From the NCBI RefSeq assembly GCF_007655135.1, contig NC_045131.1:13500001-13564000 (forward strand): 64,000 nt of DNA, given 5' to 3'. Position 1 is the stretch's first letter. Every line of letters starts with the position of its first letter. Below the pieces are notes generated by a model, which was given only the letters and a program-made list of their open reading frames with translations, searched no databases and had not been told where the DNA came from. Shown piece by piece: positions 46,985 to 58,259 of this stretch. Both the position numbers and the translations under genes were made by a program. Source of the DNA: Punica granatum. Taxonomy: Eukaryota > Streptophyta > Magnoliopsida > Myrtales > Lythraceae.

Positions 46985-48316
46985 ATCAGAGACAACTTAT
47001 AAAGCACATACAACAATCAAGGTTAACAAGGCACATATTGTCATGCAGGCAATGCACCAAGAATCAGTCATACGGGCAAGGCACCAAAATATCAGTCATA
47101 CAGAGGAGGAGCCAAAAATTAGTCATACAAGCAGTTCGCAACCAAGGACTCATGTTCGCAACAGCATGACTAAGCTTTGTCATATTATAGACGAGAAACA
47201 TTTTGCTGGCTCATTAATGAGAGGGAATAGGTAGAACACTATGGTATATGTAATCACAAGATGTAGTGAAGTAAAAACAGCTATTGCGAATAAAAAAAAT
47301 TGCCCAAGTTCATCCACATAAAAAGTTCGGTCAATCTAAAGCTAGCGACTTATGGACGCTTGAGTATTAGCATCACTACTCCAGCAGTGTTACTAGGAAT
47401 TATACAAGGTAACACAAATGCAACCAATTAATCGCACAGACAAGGAAGCATCATTCACAATAAAACCCAATAAAAACAGAACATAAAACCAACCCGCCAT
47501 TTCTGCTCTACTGCTAGTAGCTACTAAGTTTAAGGAAGCAAATTCCTATTAATTCTTAAACTCAATATATGAATATACATATCCATCACGACGACACTCT
47601 TGTGAATGCAAAATTTTATCCAATAAAAATGATGAAGCAATTGAATGGAGGTTCCAGGAGCTGGAAATAACATCAATCAACGAAGACCAGAGACGTCTGT
47701 CCACGGCCACTCAATACCCACAATTCACAACCGAATGCAACTCAAAAGTAAACATGGAACACCACGAAGATTTCGGCAAAGCAATCGTTTCGGAACCATA
47801 ACTGGTATAACGTTTCCAAAGTAATCGCAATTCGAAATTATAACGTTGCAAAGAGTCAGAGAAATTACCTTGCCGTGTTGCTGTGCAATGAGTCAAAGTG
47901 CAATGGCCACTTAAGAAGACAAGGTAAAGGTAAGGGCCCGAAGCTGTCGTTGAGGTTGCTATGCTCGCTCTGACACAGGAGGAGATGCAGGGGTCGGGGG
48001 AAGGAGGGGCCGGTTTCACTCTCCAGCTAACGGGTGGGCTTTCTCGATTGTCAGTGGAATCGTGTACGAAGCTGTCGTTGAGGATGAAGGAAGAACTAAG
48101 GGGGTTGGGGCTACGAGATTTGAAGCGCTCAGGAAAAAGAAGGAGGGGGGAAGAGCTTCAGGTGGGGGCCAAGTAGATTTGCAGTGAGGAAGGGATGTGC
48201 TACCAGTCAATTTGTGTTGACCGGTCAGTTGAGTATGGGTCCACATGTTTGGAAAACACACCTTCAAATCAAAATCAAAGTCAAGTTAAAATCAAACTAT
48301 GAAACCAAACGGAGCA

Positions 48317-48615
48317 TAAAAGTCCCCATGAAGTACTCTTTGACAAGCACCTAATTTGCCAATATGTGTGTTTTTGGCTCGTTATATTATGCTCATCATC
48401 GATCTCGGCTAAAAGATAAATTCGAGGAGAGGTCGAGAAAGTGCATGTTTGTGGGATATCCAAACGAGAAGAAAGGGTGGCGTTTGTATGATATTAAGTC
48501 ACGGGAATTTTTTGTCTTGCGGGATGTGTATTTTTGCGAGGATGTGTTCCAGTTCACTGAAATTAACAAGGCTGAAGGCGAGGATGTTCTTGGATCCCAG
48601 ATTCAGCCTCAGTAG
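48317..48615 (+). pseudogene. Copia post-integrase region
   Basis: After the Harbinger insertion the frame continues with SPHEVLFDK, then CVFGSLYYAHHRSRLKDKFE, RKCMFVGYPNEKKGWRLYD and REFFVLRDVYFCEDVFQF, the usual Copia sequence between integrase and reverse transcriptase. A stop falls at 48613-48615. Confidence 0.88.
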
Positions 48616-49269
48616 TCAAGTGGAGCGGATTGCAAAGTAGAGACACCACGGGTCCAGCTCGCGTGATGGGCCGGACATAAGGGAGAAGGAGCCCAAGTCC
48701 AACTCAGCAAAGCGCACGACCCAATCTAGTCTTTTCCCATATTCGACATCTCGACAACAGTCCAAGCCAGACCTGACAACTCCAGTTTAGTTCAGTTTGT
48801 CGTTGGTCGTGGGCCTTCAAGCCCAGTTCTCAGCCCAATAGGATCAACGGAGGACACAGAGAACCAAATTAATGAGTCTTTTGAGAAATATTCAAGGAAA
48901 TTTACTTGTGAACTCGGTGAAGTCGACAGGGAATTTTGAGGAATCTGAGGAGAATTCATTGATTCCAGAGGAGATGTTATTGCAATGTTCCAATGGAAAC
49001 AGGAATCCTCCAAAAGGAAGTCTTAGTTTCAAATCACATCCCGGACGTCATGCAGGAGAATACTTCATATTGGGCTACTTGCACGGCTTGTGGCCGGACT
49101 TACCTGTCTTGTGGGCTTGCAGGATGTTCGCGTGAACTGTGGAATTAGTCGAGTAAAGCTCAGACATCCTCATTATTTTAAAAAAAAAAAAACAAGAAGA
49201 ATTGTCCAGGCTACTTCAAGGACTTCATAATACATACAGCTCGATATACACCCCTTTACGTACCTACTT

Positions 49270-50240
49270 TCAGTAATTCCTTAGGTACGTCTCACTCCAT
49301 TGAAAAATTCCTTACTTATTCCGAGATTAATGAACATCCCAAAGCCCTCTTAGCTTCTATTAACTCAAATAGGGAGCCTCACTCTTATTGGGAAGCAGTA
49401 CGCAACCTGAAATGAAGAGAAGCAATGGCAAAGGAGATTCGAGCCTTAGAGTCCAATCGCACTTGGACTATCAAAGATCTCCCTCCCGAAAAATGTCCAA
49501 TTCGTTGCAAATAGGTGTACAAGGTGAAGCACAGAGCAAATAGAAGTGTCGAGCAATATAAGACCCATCTAGTGGCTAAGGGCTTTACTCAAGTCAAGGG
49601 AATTGACTACAATGAAACATTTGCACCAGTAGCCAAACTGGTGACTGTTTGATGTTTATTGATGGGTTGCCTTAGCTAGAGGTTGAGAGATGCATAAGAT
49701 GGATGTCAACAAAGCTTTTTGCATGGAGACTTGATTGAAGAAGTATACATGCAGTTGCATCCTGGTTTTTCTTCTTCCAAGGTTGGCCGTGTATGTCGCC
49801 TACGCAAGTCTTTATATGGCCTCAAACAGGCATCATAGAATTGGTTCATGCAGTTTGTAAAGACACTTCAGTTTACATGAGAGGCAATATTTTTCTTGGA
49901 GTTCTAATATATGTGGATGACCTGATTATTATAGGGAATGATTCTGGTAGATGTATTTGTTTAGGAGTCATCTCGATTGATCTTTCCGCATAAAGGATTT
50001 AGGTCCTTTGAAGTATTTTGTGGGGATTAAGGTTACACACATGGATTTTGGCATTTTTCTCAATCGGCAAAAATATGCGCTTGACATTTTGACAAAATGT
50101 GGTATGCTTGGGTCCAAACCGTCAACATTCCCAATGGAACATCATCATTAGTTGTCAACTAGCTGTAGTGCTCTTCTCTCAGACCCAACTACATACAAAT
50201 GATTGACTGGCAGGCTCATTTATTTTACCTTTACCAAGCC
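49270..50240 (+). pseudogene. Copia reverse transcriptase (RVT_2), multiply stopped
   Basis: HPKALLASINSNREPHSYWE and AMAKEIRALESNRTWTIKDL lead to [62 protein letters not shown] and the catalytic motif LIYVDDLIIIGND (about 49905-49940), then LKYFVGIKV. At least six in-frame stops and several frameshifts are present. Confidence 0.87.
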
Positions 50241-50330
50241 GAAACTCAGCTATTCACTACATGTCCTAGCGCAATTCATCAGGAACCTCATTGGGAGCAC
50301 TAGGATGTAGCAATGCAAGTATCATGTTAT

Positions 50331-50831
50331 TTAAAGCGGTCTACTAGCCAGGGGATTTTTTTGAGACCTAATTCTCTGGAGCTTGAGGCCTATTGTGACT
50401 CGGATTAAGCTAGTTGTCCCTTAATTAGAAGATTTGTCACGGGATATTTTATTTCCTTGGGAGGTAGCCCGATCTCGTGGAAGGCAAAGAACAAGACTAC
50501 AGTTTCTATCTCATATGTAGAGGCAAAGTATCGAGCTGCGACGATAACAATCAATGAGATTATCTGGCTACAAAGCCTACTTGCTTCAATAAGAGTACGG
50601 ATGGCGCTTCCAACTCAATTGTCTTGTGACAATCAGGTGGCTCTACATACTGCAGCTAATCTGGTGTTTCACGAGCGAATCGACATAAATTATAACTTCG
50701 TTCGTGAACATATTAAGTCAGGTGTAGTAGCCACAGCCCATGTGCCCACTGGATTTCAGCTTACGGATATATTCACTAAGGTATTGGGACGTGATCGCTT
50801 TCGTTTTATCCTCGGCAAGTTGGGCATTTGA
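50331..50831 (+). pseudogene. Copia RNase H domain
   Basis: The open stretch 50457-50831 gives SPISWKAKNKTTVSISYVEA, KYRAATITINEIIWLQSLLA, QLSCDNQVALHTAANLVFHE and HIKSGVVATAHVPTGFQLTD through FTKVLGRDRFRFILGKLGI, the standard Copia C-terminus. Upstream the frame is broken by stops. Confidence 0.88.
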
Positions 50832-50841
50832 GACCTTCAAC

Positions 50842-51023
50842 TCGAGGGGAGTATTATGGGATATTTTATTGTATGTAGTCGTATCTTTGTATTTTAGGAT
50901 AGTATATATTTGAGTACATAGAATCCCGCAGGTTTTGGCTATTTCCTTTTTGTGTAGTGGGGCAATATGCCTATTTATAATGTATCTTCTTCTCACCGAA
51001 TGAATTTGAGCTTTAACATTTCA
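50842..51023 (+). repeat. Polypurine tract and 3' LTR-like segment
   Basis: Ten bases past the RNase H stop codon is cgaggggag (about 50843-50851), a polypurine tract. It is followed by about 170 bp (from tattatgggatattttattg to about aacatttca) expected to be the 3' LTR. With no 5' LTR to compare, the ends are guesses. Confidence 0.5.
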
Positions 51024-52575
51024 AACTTATCAATTTACATTCAGCTTTTTTAGAGGGGAGATAATAGTCTTGGAGACCGTCCCCGCTGGCAAGAGAGCTC
51101 TTGCTGACTCTCTCAAGCGACGCATTTTCTGGCTAATCCACGGCCTGTTAAATTGGGACTAATGATGTCTGAGCCATCAGAGCCTGTGGAGGCTAAGCTT
51201 CTGGAATGGTGGAAGTTGGACTTGGGCATAGTCATCACTACTGTGTTGAATTCTCGTGATGGGCCTTGACATCGCGATCAAGGTGAATTCTCGACCTGGC
51301 CCAAGTCGGCAATATCGTATCTAATCGCCTCTCTCGATCGCCTTGTCCGGACTAGTGGTATTGGATTATCTAGGGACAATTGTACTGTTCTTTACATTAG
51401 GCCATAATAGTCCATCATTGGGCATGGTGCATGCCTCAGTGAGGACATGCATTCTAAGTTTTCTCATGTCATGGGCATGGGAGGGAAACTTGGACATTCC
51501 AAGCTCGTCCAATTGAATCGTCGTCCTTTCCTTCTAGCTTCGCTCGCTCTGTCACCGCCCAACGAAACACTTTACTCTGCGTACAAGACGCTTTGCCTAG
51601 TCCCACCACCAAAAAGCGTAGAAAGAAAAGCTCCAAACTTTTCTGTCGACTCCTGCTTGTCGTCCCGACTTCAGCTGCTCCGCCTCTCCACTCTCTCTTC
51701 TGCCCGTCTCTAGTCTCTGCTGCAGCTCGACTTCTTCCGCTCTTGCTGCTCTTGAGTTCCCGCCGCCTCTGAATTGGAAGAAAAGGTAATCATTTTCATT
51801 TGTAGGGTTTCTAAAACATGGGACGTCTCTGCCTTTGGCGTAGTTCGCTGAATGTTCTTCATTCGCAGTTGTCATCTGATTGCATAAGGTTAAGACGTGA
51901 TTCTTGTCCGTGAATTAGGGTTTATCGGACGAACCCCCGAATCTCAGGGAGGGGCTGCCTGCATTGCCCGTCTTGTTTTGTTGGAATAAACGATGGTTAA
52001 CGGTAACTTGAATGCTGTCAGGCATGTGTAAAGGAAGAAGATATCTAGGAGAAGAAATTAGGAAAGCTAAGTAAAATGCATTCGAGGAAAAGTGAAATGA
52101 GTCAATTCTGATCTCGGTAGATTGGCGTGATTTGATCTCGTAAAGATCTCTTTACTAGTTGCTCGTGATTTGTCAGGAGTATTAGATGGACGGTACATAG
52201 TTTATTATTATCTTTCGTGGAATAGGATGTGAAGTTGTGATCCATTTTAAGACTTATTAGTTGTGGCTTGTAATGGAATCAAGATGTACCTGTTGGCACA
52301 GATGGGCAATTCATATACGTTTAAGTTCTTTAGTGTTGGGATATAAGAAAATTTTAGTTAAAGCAATGCTTTCGAAAGACTGCAAAAATTTCATGGTTGC
52401 TTTGAAGTCATTTTTCGTTTTGATGTTACTTGCAAGACAGATATGTGAGTTCCTGGAATCTCAGTAGGGTTTTTTCTGTGTTTGCAGCTTCATGATTGTG
52501 GTACCCGCCTATATACATAAGGAGCTGGGTAAAGTTGACATGTTCCAGCAACTCATAGTATGACATGAAACATCC
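51024..52575 (+). promoter_or_regulatory. Upstream region and leader of the PHD-finger gene
   Basis: 51024-51540 shows nothing I can name. 51620-51785 is a pyrimidine-rich stretch ending aagaaaag, followed by gtaatc (51786), a plausible first non-coding exon and donor. tttgcag at 52481-52487 is a plausible acceptor. Between that and the start codon an ATG at 52492 opens a 23-residue frame (MIVVPAYIHKELGKVDMFQQ...) that ends in TGA (52561-52563), four codons before and in frame with the main ATG. It is either an upstream ORF or a broken N-terminus. Exon assignments are inferred. Confidence 0.5.
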
Positions 52576-55089
52576 ATGGACTTTAATAACCCCCATGAAG
52601 GTAACGAAAATAGCCGTAACGATTTACGTTTGAAAGAAAATGGCCATCTTCAACCAGTCTTACCAGATGCCTCTGGTGAAGGTTTTCCTTTTGCGCCCGA
52701 GAACTTTCCTAATCCAGGAGACAAGTGGAGGTGGAGGGTGGGGAAGAGAGTGGCAGCTACAGGCCACTACCTTGATCAGTACCTTTATGCTCCCAAGAGT
52801 TTGAAAGTTGTTCTTCAAAACAAATTGCGTACAAGGCATGAGTTTGCAAGCAAGCTTTCGCTCGAACACTTCATCAAGACCGAATTTCCTTATGCCAATG
52901 TTGATGATTTCTTCGCATCATTCATCTGGAAGATCCCCTCAAAGAAGCTTCCATTAGCAAAATGTTGAGCCTTGACATGACAAAAGTTTCTTGTTAGTTC
53001 TTTCGTTCTCAGTGTGGCCCGTGATGTGCAATAAAAAGATAGTGCAGCAACACTTCCGTTCCTTCTTTTATTTAGTTTGAAATGCATGTACCATTGGTGG
53101 AGCCAGGGGCTTGATTTTTGTTGGGATGATTACATTCTCAGAGGATCCGGTATGCCTTGTTTTGGGCAAAACTTGATGTTACTATTTGTAGTGCTTAAAT
53201 ATGGTGGTATAAGAAACTGAATCTACTTCTGTCAAAAACAGTTTTTTCCTCCGTGTTTCCCATGAAATCACCAAATTCCAGCAACTTTATGATTCTTGTA
53301 CCATTCCAATTCTTTCATATGTCCACAGGCTATATATGTATATTTCCAATCTGCTCGGAGTCACTCAATGTTGGTTCTTTTCTATAACGCTTAAAAAGAT
53401 TGCATGACTTGGGACAATTTGAATATTGGATGCCCTCTTTTCCTCAATATCTCTATCGTGACATCAAACTTATTCTTGTCCAACGTTCTTCGAATTCTAC
53501 AGGTATTCCTGATCAACATACTTTCTTCACTGTACCTCACCAAGAGAGCCTTGAGCCTTCCTCTTCAGATCCTGGCCCTGCAGGCTGTAAAGCCCATAAC
53601 GGGACATGCATCAGCTTGATCCCTAAATCAGGCCAATCCACTTTACCATCAATGCCCTGTGATATATGCTGTTCTGAACCGGGTTTTTGTCGAGACTGCT
53701 GTTGCATACTCTGTTCCAAGACTGTAGATTCCTCGCATGGAGGTTATAGTTTCATCAGGTGTGAGGCCTTGACTGGTGAAGAGAATTCCATTTGTGGCCA
53801 CATAGCCCACATCAACTGTGGGCTCCACACTTACATGGCAGGAACTGTGGGTGGAAGCATTGGATTGGATGCGGAGTACTATTGTCGCCGCTGTGATTCG
53901 AGAACAGAACTGGTGTCCCATGTTACAAAGTTATTGGAGACATGTAAGTCCATTTATTCTCGGGATGAGTTAGAGAAGGTCTTGAACTTGGGACTCTCCA
54001 TCCTATGTGGTTCACAGCAGACAAGTGCAAAGTTGCTTATGAGCAGCATTTATTCTGCTCTCTCAAAGGTAATAAGGTAGATTTATTGTTTTCTTTTCGT
54101 TTTGGGAAGCATATTATATGCTTCAATTCGGCAAATGCCCCTAATGACCTATACATACAATGTTTTCTCCTCAGCTCAAGCGCGGGAATTCTCTTGAACA
54201 AATCTGGGGAGGAGATGACACCTCAGGTAGTCCAATATTGCAAAGTTTCTTTCTTTCTTTTTTCTCTTCTTTTTCCCTTTTCCATTTTGGCTCCTTATGC
54301 TTTTCTCGTTTTATCATTTATGGCTCTTTCATGTTGTTCGAGTTGCAACACGCTATATTTCCCAAACAAGACAAAAAAGGGGGTTTAGTGCATAACGTAG
54401 ATCAAATTTCTCAGTGTGTAAGAATGGTCGTGGCCATTTTGTTGAAACATGATTTCAAGCTCAATGAATTCTAATGCAAAAGGATCAGTTGGATGATAAC
54501 TAATATAAAAATTGTCTTTCAGCATTTTGTCAAAAGATATTTACGAGGTCAAATACAAGTTAAATGCAAAGATCTACAGTGGAACATATCTTTTGAGGAT
54601 TCTAACTGGTATTTTCTGCAGAATAGAAACATGCTCTTGTTCTGTTTTCTAGTTTCCTTTCTTGTACGAGAATTACTGAACCAGCTTTGAAACTGGCAAT
54701 ATGCTCTCTATTTTCTCTCTTTCACTCTCGCATATAACTTTTTGGTACCCATAGCTATGAGACACGCGGAGCTTTTATCGTCTTAAGAGTATTTACTATA
54801 TGATCTTCATTCCCTTCCCTGGATTGGATGCAGTTGTTCCCATCTCCTGCAATGGTAGTAATCCTACCCTGCCAATAAAAAATGGCAGTCCTTGTCAGGA
54901 AGATTCAGAAAACAATAATTTAGCAGGTGCCACCAAACAGATAAGAGAGCCATCAAATGACTCCAACTCTTTGAGCAGTCAGATCCATTACCAGAAGCTC
55001 GATAGTGAGATAACTAGGGTACTCCAGGCAATGAAACAAGCACAGGAGTCTGAGTACAAAATGGCAGAGGAACGATTGCATGCTCAGAG
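52576..55089 (+). CDS. Oberon-like PHD-finger protein, 3' end missing
   Basis: Four exons in matching phase: 52576-52963, 53503-54068, 54175-54226 and 54834-55089, about 420 residues, then a donor (gtattg) with no next exon seen. The first junction uses a weak donor (t/gttgag). The N-terminal part has GDKWRWRVGKRVAATGHYLD and LRTRHEFASKLSLEHFIKTE. A Cys/His-rich PHD finger spans about 182-261 (CDICC, CRDCCCILC, CGHIAHINCGLH, YYCRRCD), followed by helical RTELVSHVTKLLETCKSIYS and a coiled-coil-like KLDSEITRVLQAMKQAQESE. This order (PHD, helices, coiled coil) is that of Oberon/Titania-type nuclear regulators of plant meristems and embryo patterning; the exact subfamily is inferred. Downstream is repeat DNA, so the final exons are lost or lie beyond the window. 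Confidence 0.8.
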
Positions 55090-56820
55090 GTATTGGCTTT
55101 TCTTAGTAAAGCTGTTTGATATGAACTCGGTCTGGTTACATCCATCCTGTGGATTCCTGTTGCTTGTAGCTAGGTTGTGCTGTGTTCAGAAATTTCAAAT
55201 TCCAGTCTTGGACTAGATCAAGTTTTTGGTGATCAATGGCCTGGTAAGCTGGAGGTAGTTGTGGTTGTGCACATCCGAATTTCGTTTCGTCGGGGCATGC
55301 ATGCGCGCGCCTAAATGCAACGCGGCTTGGGAGTGTCCACCTTCCCGTGGACGCGCGAAGGACGCACGTGAGAAGGAGTCGCCACTACCTGTTTACAACC
55401 CGAAGGTCGAGGGCCGGTGAGTCGCCCGAGTCTAGGGGTATGGATACACCTAGAATGCTAAGGCAATGGTCTTGTACGGAATCGAAAATTCCGAATTCGG
55501 GGGGTTCTATTACGTGTGGGCCTATATCCCACGCTCCCTTTCGGTACTCTAGTTTGCTAGGCTTGCCATTTTATTTATTTACCGCATGATTTAGGGTTGC
55601 ACTCGACTCGCCCATTTTGACACCGTAAATTCGAAAAGACACTTGAACCGTCCACTCTTTCATCGGGATAATTACATGAATAAATATACATCATAAACCC
55701 TTACATTGTTCTCTCAATTAAATAAAAGACAAGCTACAATGATTAAATCTCAGTCGGTTCGCATTCGGCTATTATTTCACTCATGTTCACCGTATGATTT
55801 TGGAAAAGACCGAAAATTAAATTAAATGTGCACTCGGTGTATGGGGGCATTGGACCCCGTGATCGACGGTTATGGGCGTTGGACCCAGTGTGAATCGAGT
55901 CCTAAAGGATCGGGCTCGATCCGCATAACAAACAAGTGCAAAAATATAACAAGCAAGCTCAAATAAACAAACAATGGGGTTTCTTATTATCACTGAATTT
56001 ACGTGAATTAACTGATTATTAACCGAGACATCTTGGCATACAAATCCTACCTTAAAACAAGCAAAATGGATGATGGATATGGTACATAGCATTCGGCATT
56101 ACTTTAACGGACCGGACAGATATTATGTCTGTAGTCAAGTCCTGAATGTGTGGGTTATTTTTAAATTATTTTGTATCGTGACAATATGGCTTTTACATAT
56201 TAAAAGTATTTTCACCTAAAACCCAGAACCTAACTCTCTACTTGACTATTTGCCCATGCTTGATTAAGCGGAGTTTGTGATTAATTTGTTTTCCCATGTT
56301 TTGACCAATTTTATGCAAAAACTTACGCTAAGATTACGATAGGACAAGAACCACTAGTCATGCCCTGGAATCGGTAAATATGTTTGTGCATAAAAAATCA
56401 AGATTACTTTATACGTATCTCGGTACTTTTGAAATTGTGAATTTGAAAAGGGCATGGCTAACAGTTTTTGAACTGTCGATGCGATTACAGATTATTAATC
56501 GGTTCGTACAATTCATTTAAAAGAGTCAAGTGATTTAATTTAGCCAAATTTAACGTCCCGATTATCCCTTATGTAGAATTTTAGGTTAATTAGAAATTTG
56601 CCGAATGCTTTAATCTACGGATTTCGAGTCGTCAAGATAGCCATTAGTTGACCGCCCGATAAACTCTAATTTCTGACATGGTCACGTTGTATACATATAT
56701 TACAAAAATAAAATATCTAAATGGGGCACATACATTGTCGGTGGGTGATCCAAGTAGGAAAAGGGTCGGATATTTTTAGAAAATGTCCAGGGGACTGAAT
56801 TGAACGATTTTAAAAGAGCA
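55090..56820. repeat. Intron or broken gene end running into GAGTCGCCAC-type repeat DNA
   Basis: No further exon is recognised. From about 55258 the sequence changes: it has a GC-rich stretch with ggagtcgccactacc (55374), ggtcgagggccggtgagtcg and ggtatggatacacctagaat, then a long AT-rich part without genes. This block reads like the non-coding part of a long LTR element, but I found no protein domain, primer site or matching second LTR. It is unclear whether it sits in an intron or replaced the gene's 3' end. Confidence 0.45.
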
Positions 56821-57276
56821 GAGACTGATTTGAAAATTCGGATGAAGTTTCGGGGACCAATTTGAAAATTCTGAAAAAAAATTGGGGACTGTGTAAAAAT
56901 TACTGAAAATGTCCTAGGACTTATTTGAAATGAATTTGAAAATTTGGACTGATCTGAAAACAAAAAAATGGCCCCAGGACTAAATTGAAACAACTTGGAA
57001 AGTTTCTTGGGATGCTTGAAAAATTCTAGGAATTCAAGGGTTGATTGGAAAATAGTAAAATGACAGGGACTTAATTGAAAATAATTTTGAAATTCGGGGT
57101 AGATCTGAAAAAAGGTAAAAAATGGTCCCGGGACTAAACTGAAATAATTTGAGAAGTTCTTTGGGATTCTTGGAAAAATTCTAAAAAATCCAAGGACTGA
57201 TTGGAAAATAGTAAAATGATCGGGATTTGATTGAAAATAATTTTGAAATTCGGGGTAGATCTTAAAATAATAAAAT
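56821..57276. repeat. Imperfect tandem duplication, about 154-bp period
   Basis: The block 56970-57123 is repeated at 57124-57276: ggYcccRggactaaaYtgaaa, gattggaaaatagtaaaatg and aattcggggtagatct occur once in each. Shorter related motifs (ggggacYgatttgaaaattc) precede it from about 56821. The minus strand stays open for 216 codons here because the motifs lack stops, which does not make it a gene. Confidence 0.8.
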
Positions 57277-58259
57277 GCGTCCTCTGGATTGTAATATGGC
57301 AAAACAGAAAGTTCGTAAATCGAGTTCGGGACAAATCCGATCACCCACACAACCCAAGAACACTCATTTCACATTATATCCATCAAGCAAGCAATAATAT
57401 TCAGGAAAGGAGCCATAATCATGCCAGTAAGTCGAGAATTTACGTAGTTCGAAAAGTTGAGGGGTGATTCTGTAAAAAAAAAAATCGCTGGATGAATAGG
57501 GTTGGATCGGGCTGCCCGCCCGATGGAGAAATCGCCTGGAAGAACGCTTGGTCGGATTGGAGCGTGTTGGGCCTGAATGGGCCGAACTTCTGGGCGGGAC
57601 CTGCGAAGCAAGAGAAATAGGCTGATGCCCGTTAACCGACGGGCGGTCGGGACTGCCGAGAGTGGCGGCGATAGTGCTGCGGGCGGCGGTCCTCGCCCCT
57701 AGACGCAGCGATGAGGGCTGGAATGGACGCCGGTGACGGTTTTGGACACCATCGACGCTTCGTCGTGGTCGATCTGGGCCTCACCGGAGTTAAAACCGTC
57801 GGGATCGGGGGGAAAACTTGCGATTTTCCGGCAAAAGTTCCGAGTTCTCCGATTTCAAAATTCTCCGAAACGAGAGCAAATTGTCTGTTTTTTTCTTGCT
57901 GGGCTCTCTTTCTCCCTATATGAATTGCTTTTCTGTCCATTTAATTGCAATCTCTTCCCCATTTCTGTTAAAATTTCGGCCGATTTTCGACGAGAAAATC
58001 GCGGAAACGCTGCCCGGTCCGCCTGCAGTTTGGGGGGGAAATTATAATTTTGGCGGGAGCCGGGCGAAATTGGGTACTGACAGCTTGCCGGGCGTGCTGA
58101 GCTTGCCCTTCTTTGGTTGCGTGCTTGGATAGAGGATGCAGCCAAACACTATGAGAAGTACCTCATTTGGTCATTGCGACCGTTTGGTCATTCTACTCGT
58201 TTTTGCTAATATGTGGGCCTATTGTAAAATAGTAAAACCATAAATTTGTAAATGTGAAC
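57277..58259. other. GC-richer repeat-type region without recognised genes
   Basis: Base composition shifts to GC-rich between about 57490 and 58090. Overlapping open frames of 70-104 codons exist on both strands, which GC-rich composition explains. A string ending gggtactgaca at about 58081 looks like an LTR end, but no partner was found. No domain is recognised. Confidence 0.4.

Larger units (their letters stand above)
44147..48316 (-). mobile_element. PIF/Harbinger DNA transposon inserted in the Copia element (4170 bp)
   Basis: The terminal inverted repeats are ggtggcgtttggtttcttag on the left and, reverse-complemented, tgctccgtttggtttcatag on the right, continuing with agtttgatttta in both. 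TAA flanks both ends (44144-44146 and 48317-48319), the PIF/Harbinger target duplication. The integrase frame of the host Copia continues in register across the excised site, which proves insertion into that element. It carries the two genes expected of an autonomous element, both on the minus strand: a Myb/SANT-like DNA-binding protein and a DDE transposase. Both are damaged. The last 1.3 kb (about 47000-48316) has no recognised gene and carries subterminal sequence. Confidence 0.94.
42848..51023 (+). mobile_element. Decayed Copia LTR retrotransposon, split by a Harbinger element
   Basis: Plus-strand Copia domains run in the canonical order: Gag with zinc knuckle, GAG-pre-integrase, integrase core, [4.17-kb Harbinger insertion], post-integrase region, reverse transcriptase, RNase H, polypurine tract and LTR-like end. 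The order GAG-INT-RT-RH assigns it to Copia (Ty1). Premature stops and frameshifts occur in every domain. No 5' LTR, primer-binding site or Gag N-terminus is present; the left end is at the SINE-like element. A stretch at 48620-49200 between the post-integrase region and RT is low in similarity and contains an A-run (about 49180-49193). Confidence 0.9.

Noticed and set aside
47961..48267. ORFs in the distal part of the Harbinger element
   Set aside because: No match to the two known Harbinger proteins; composition suggests chance.
56700..57350. 216-codon minus-strand ORF rich in Phe/Asn/Pro
   Set aside because: It runs through a 154-bp tandem duplication with low-complexity content and shows no domain.
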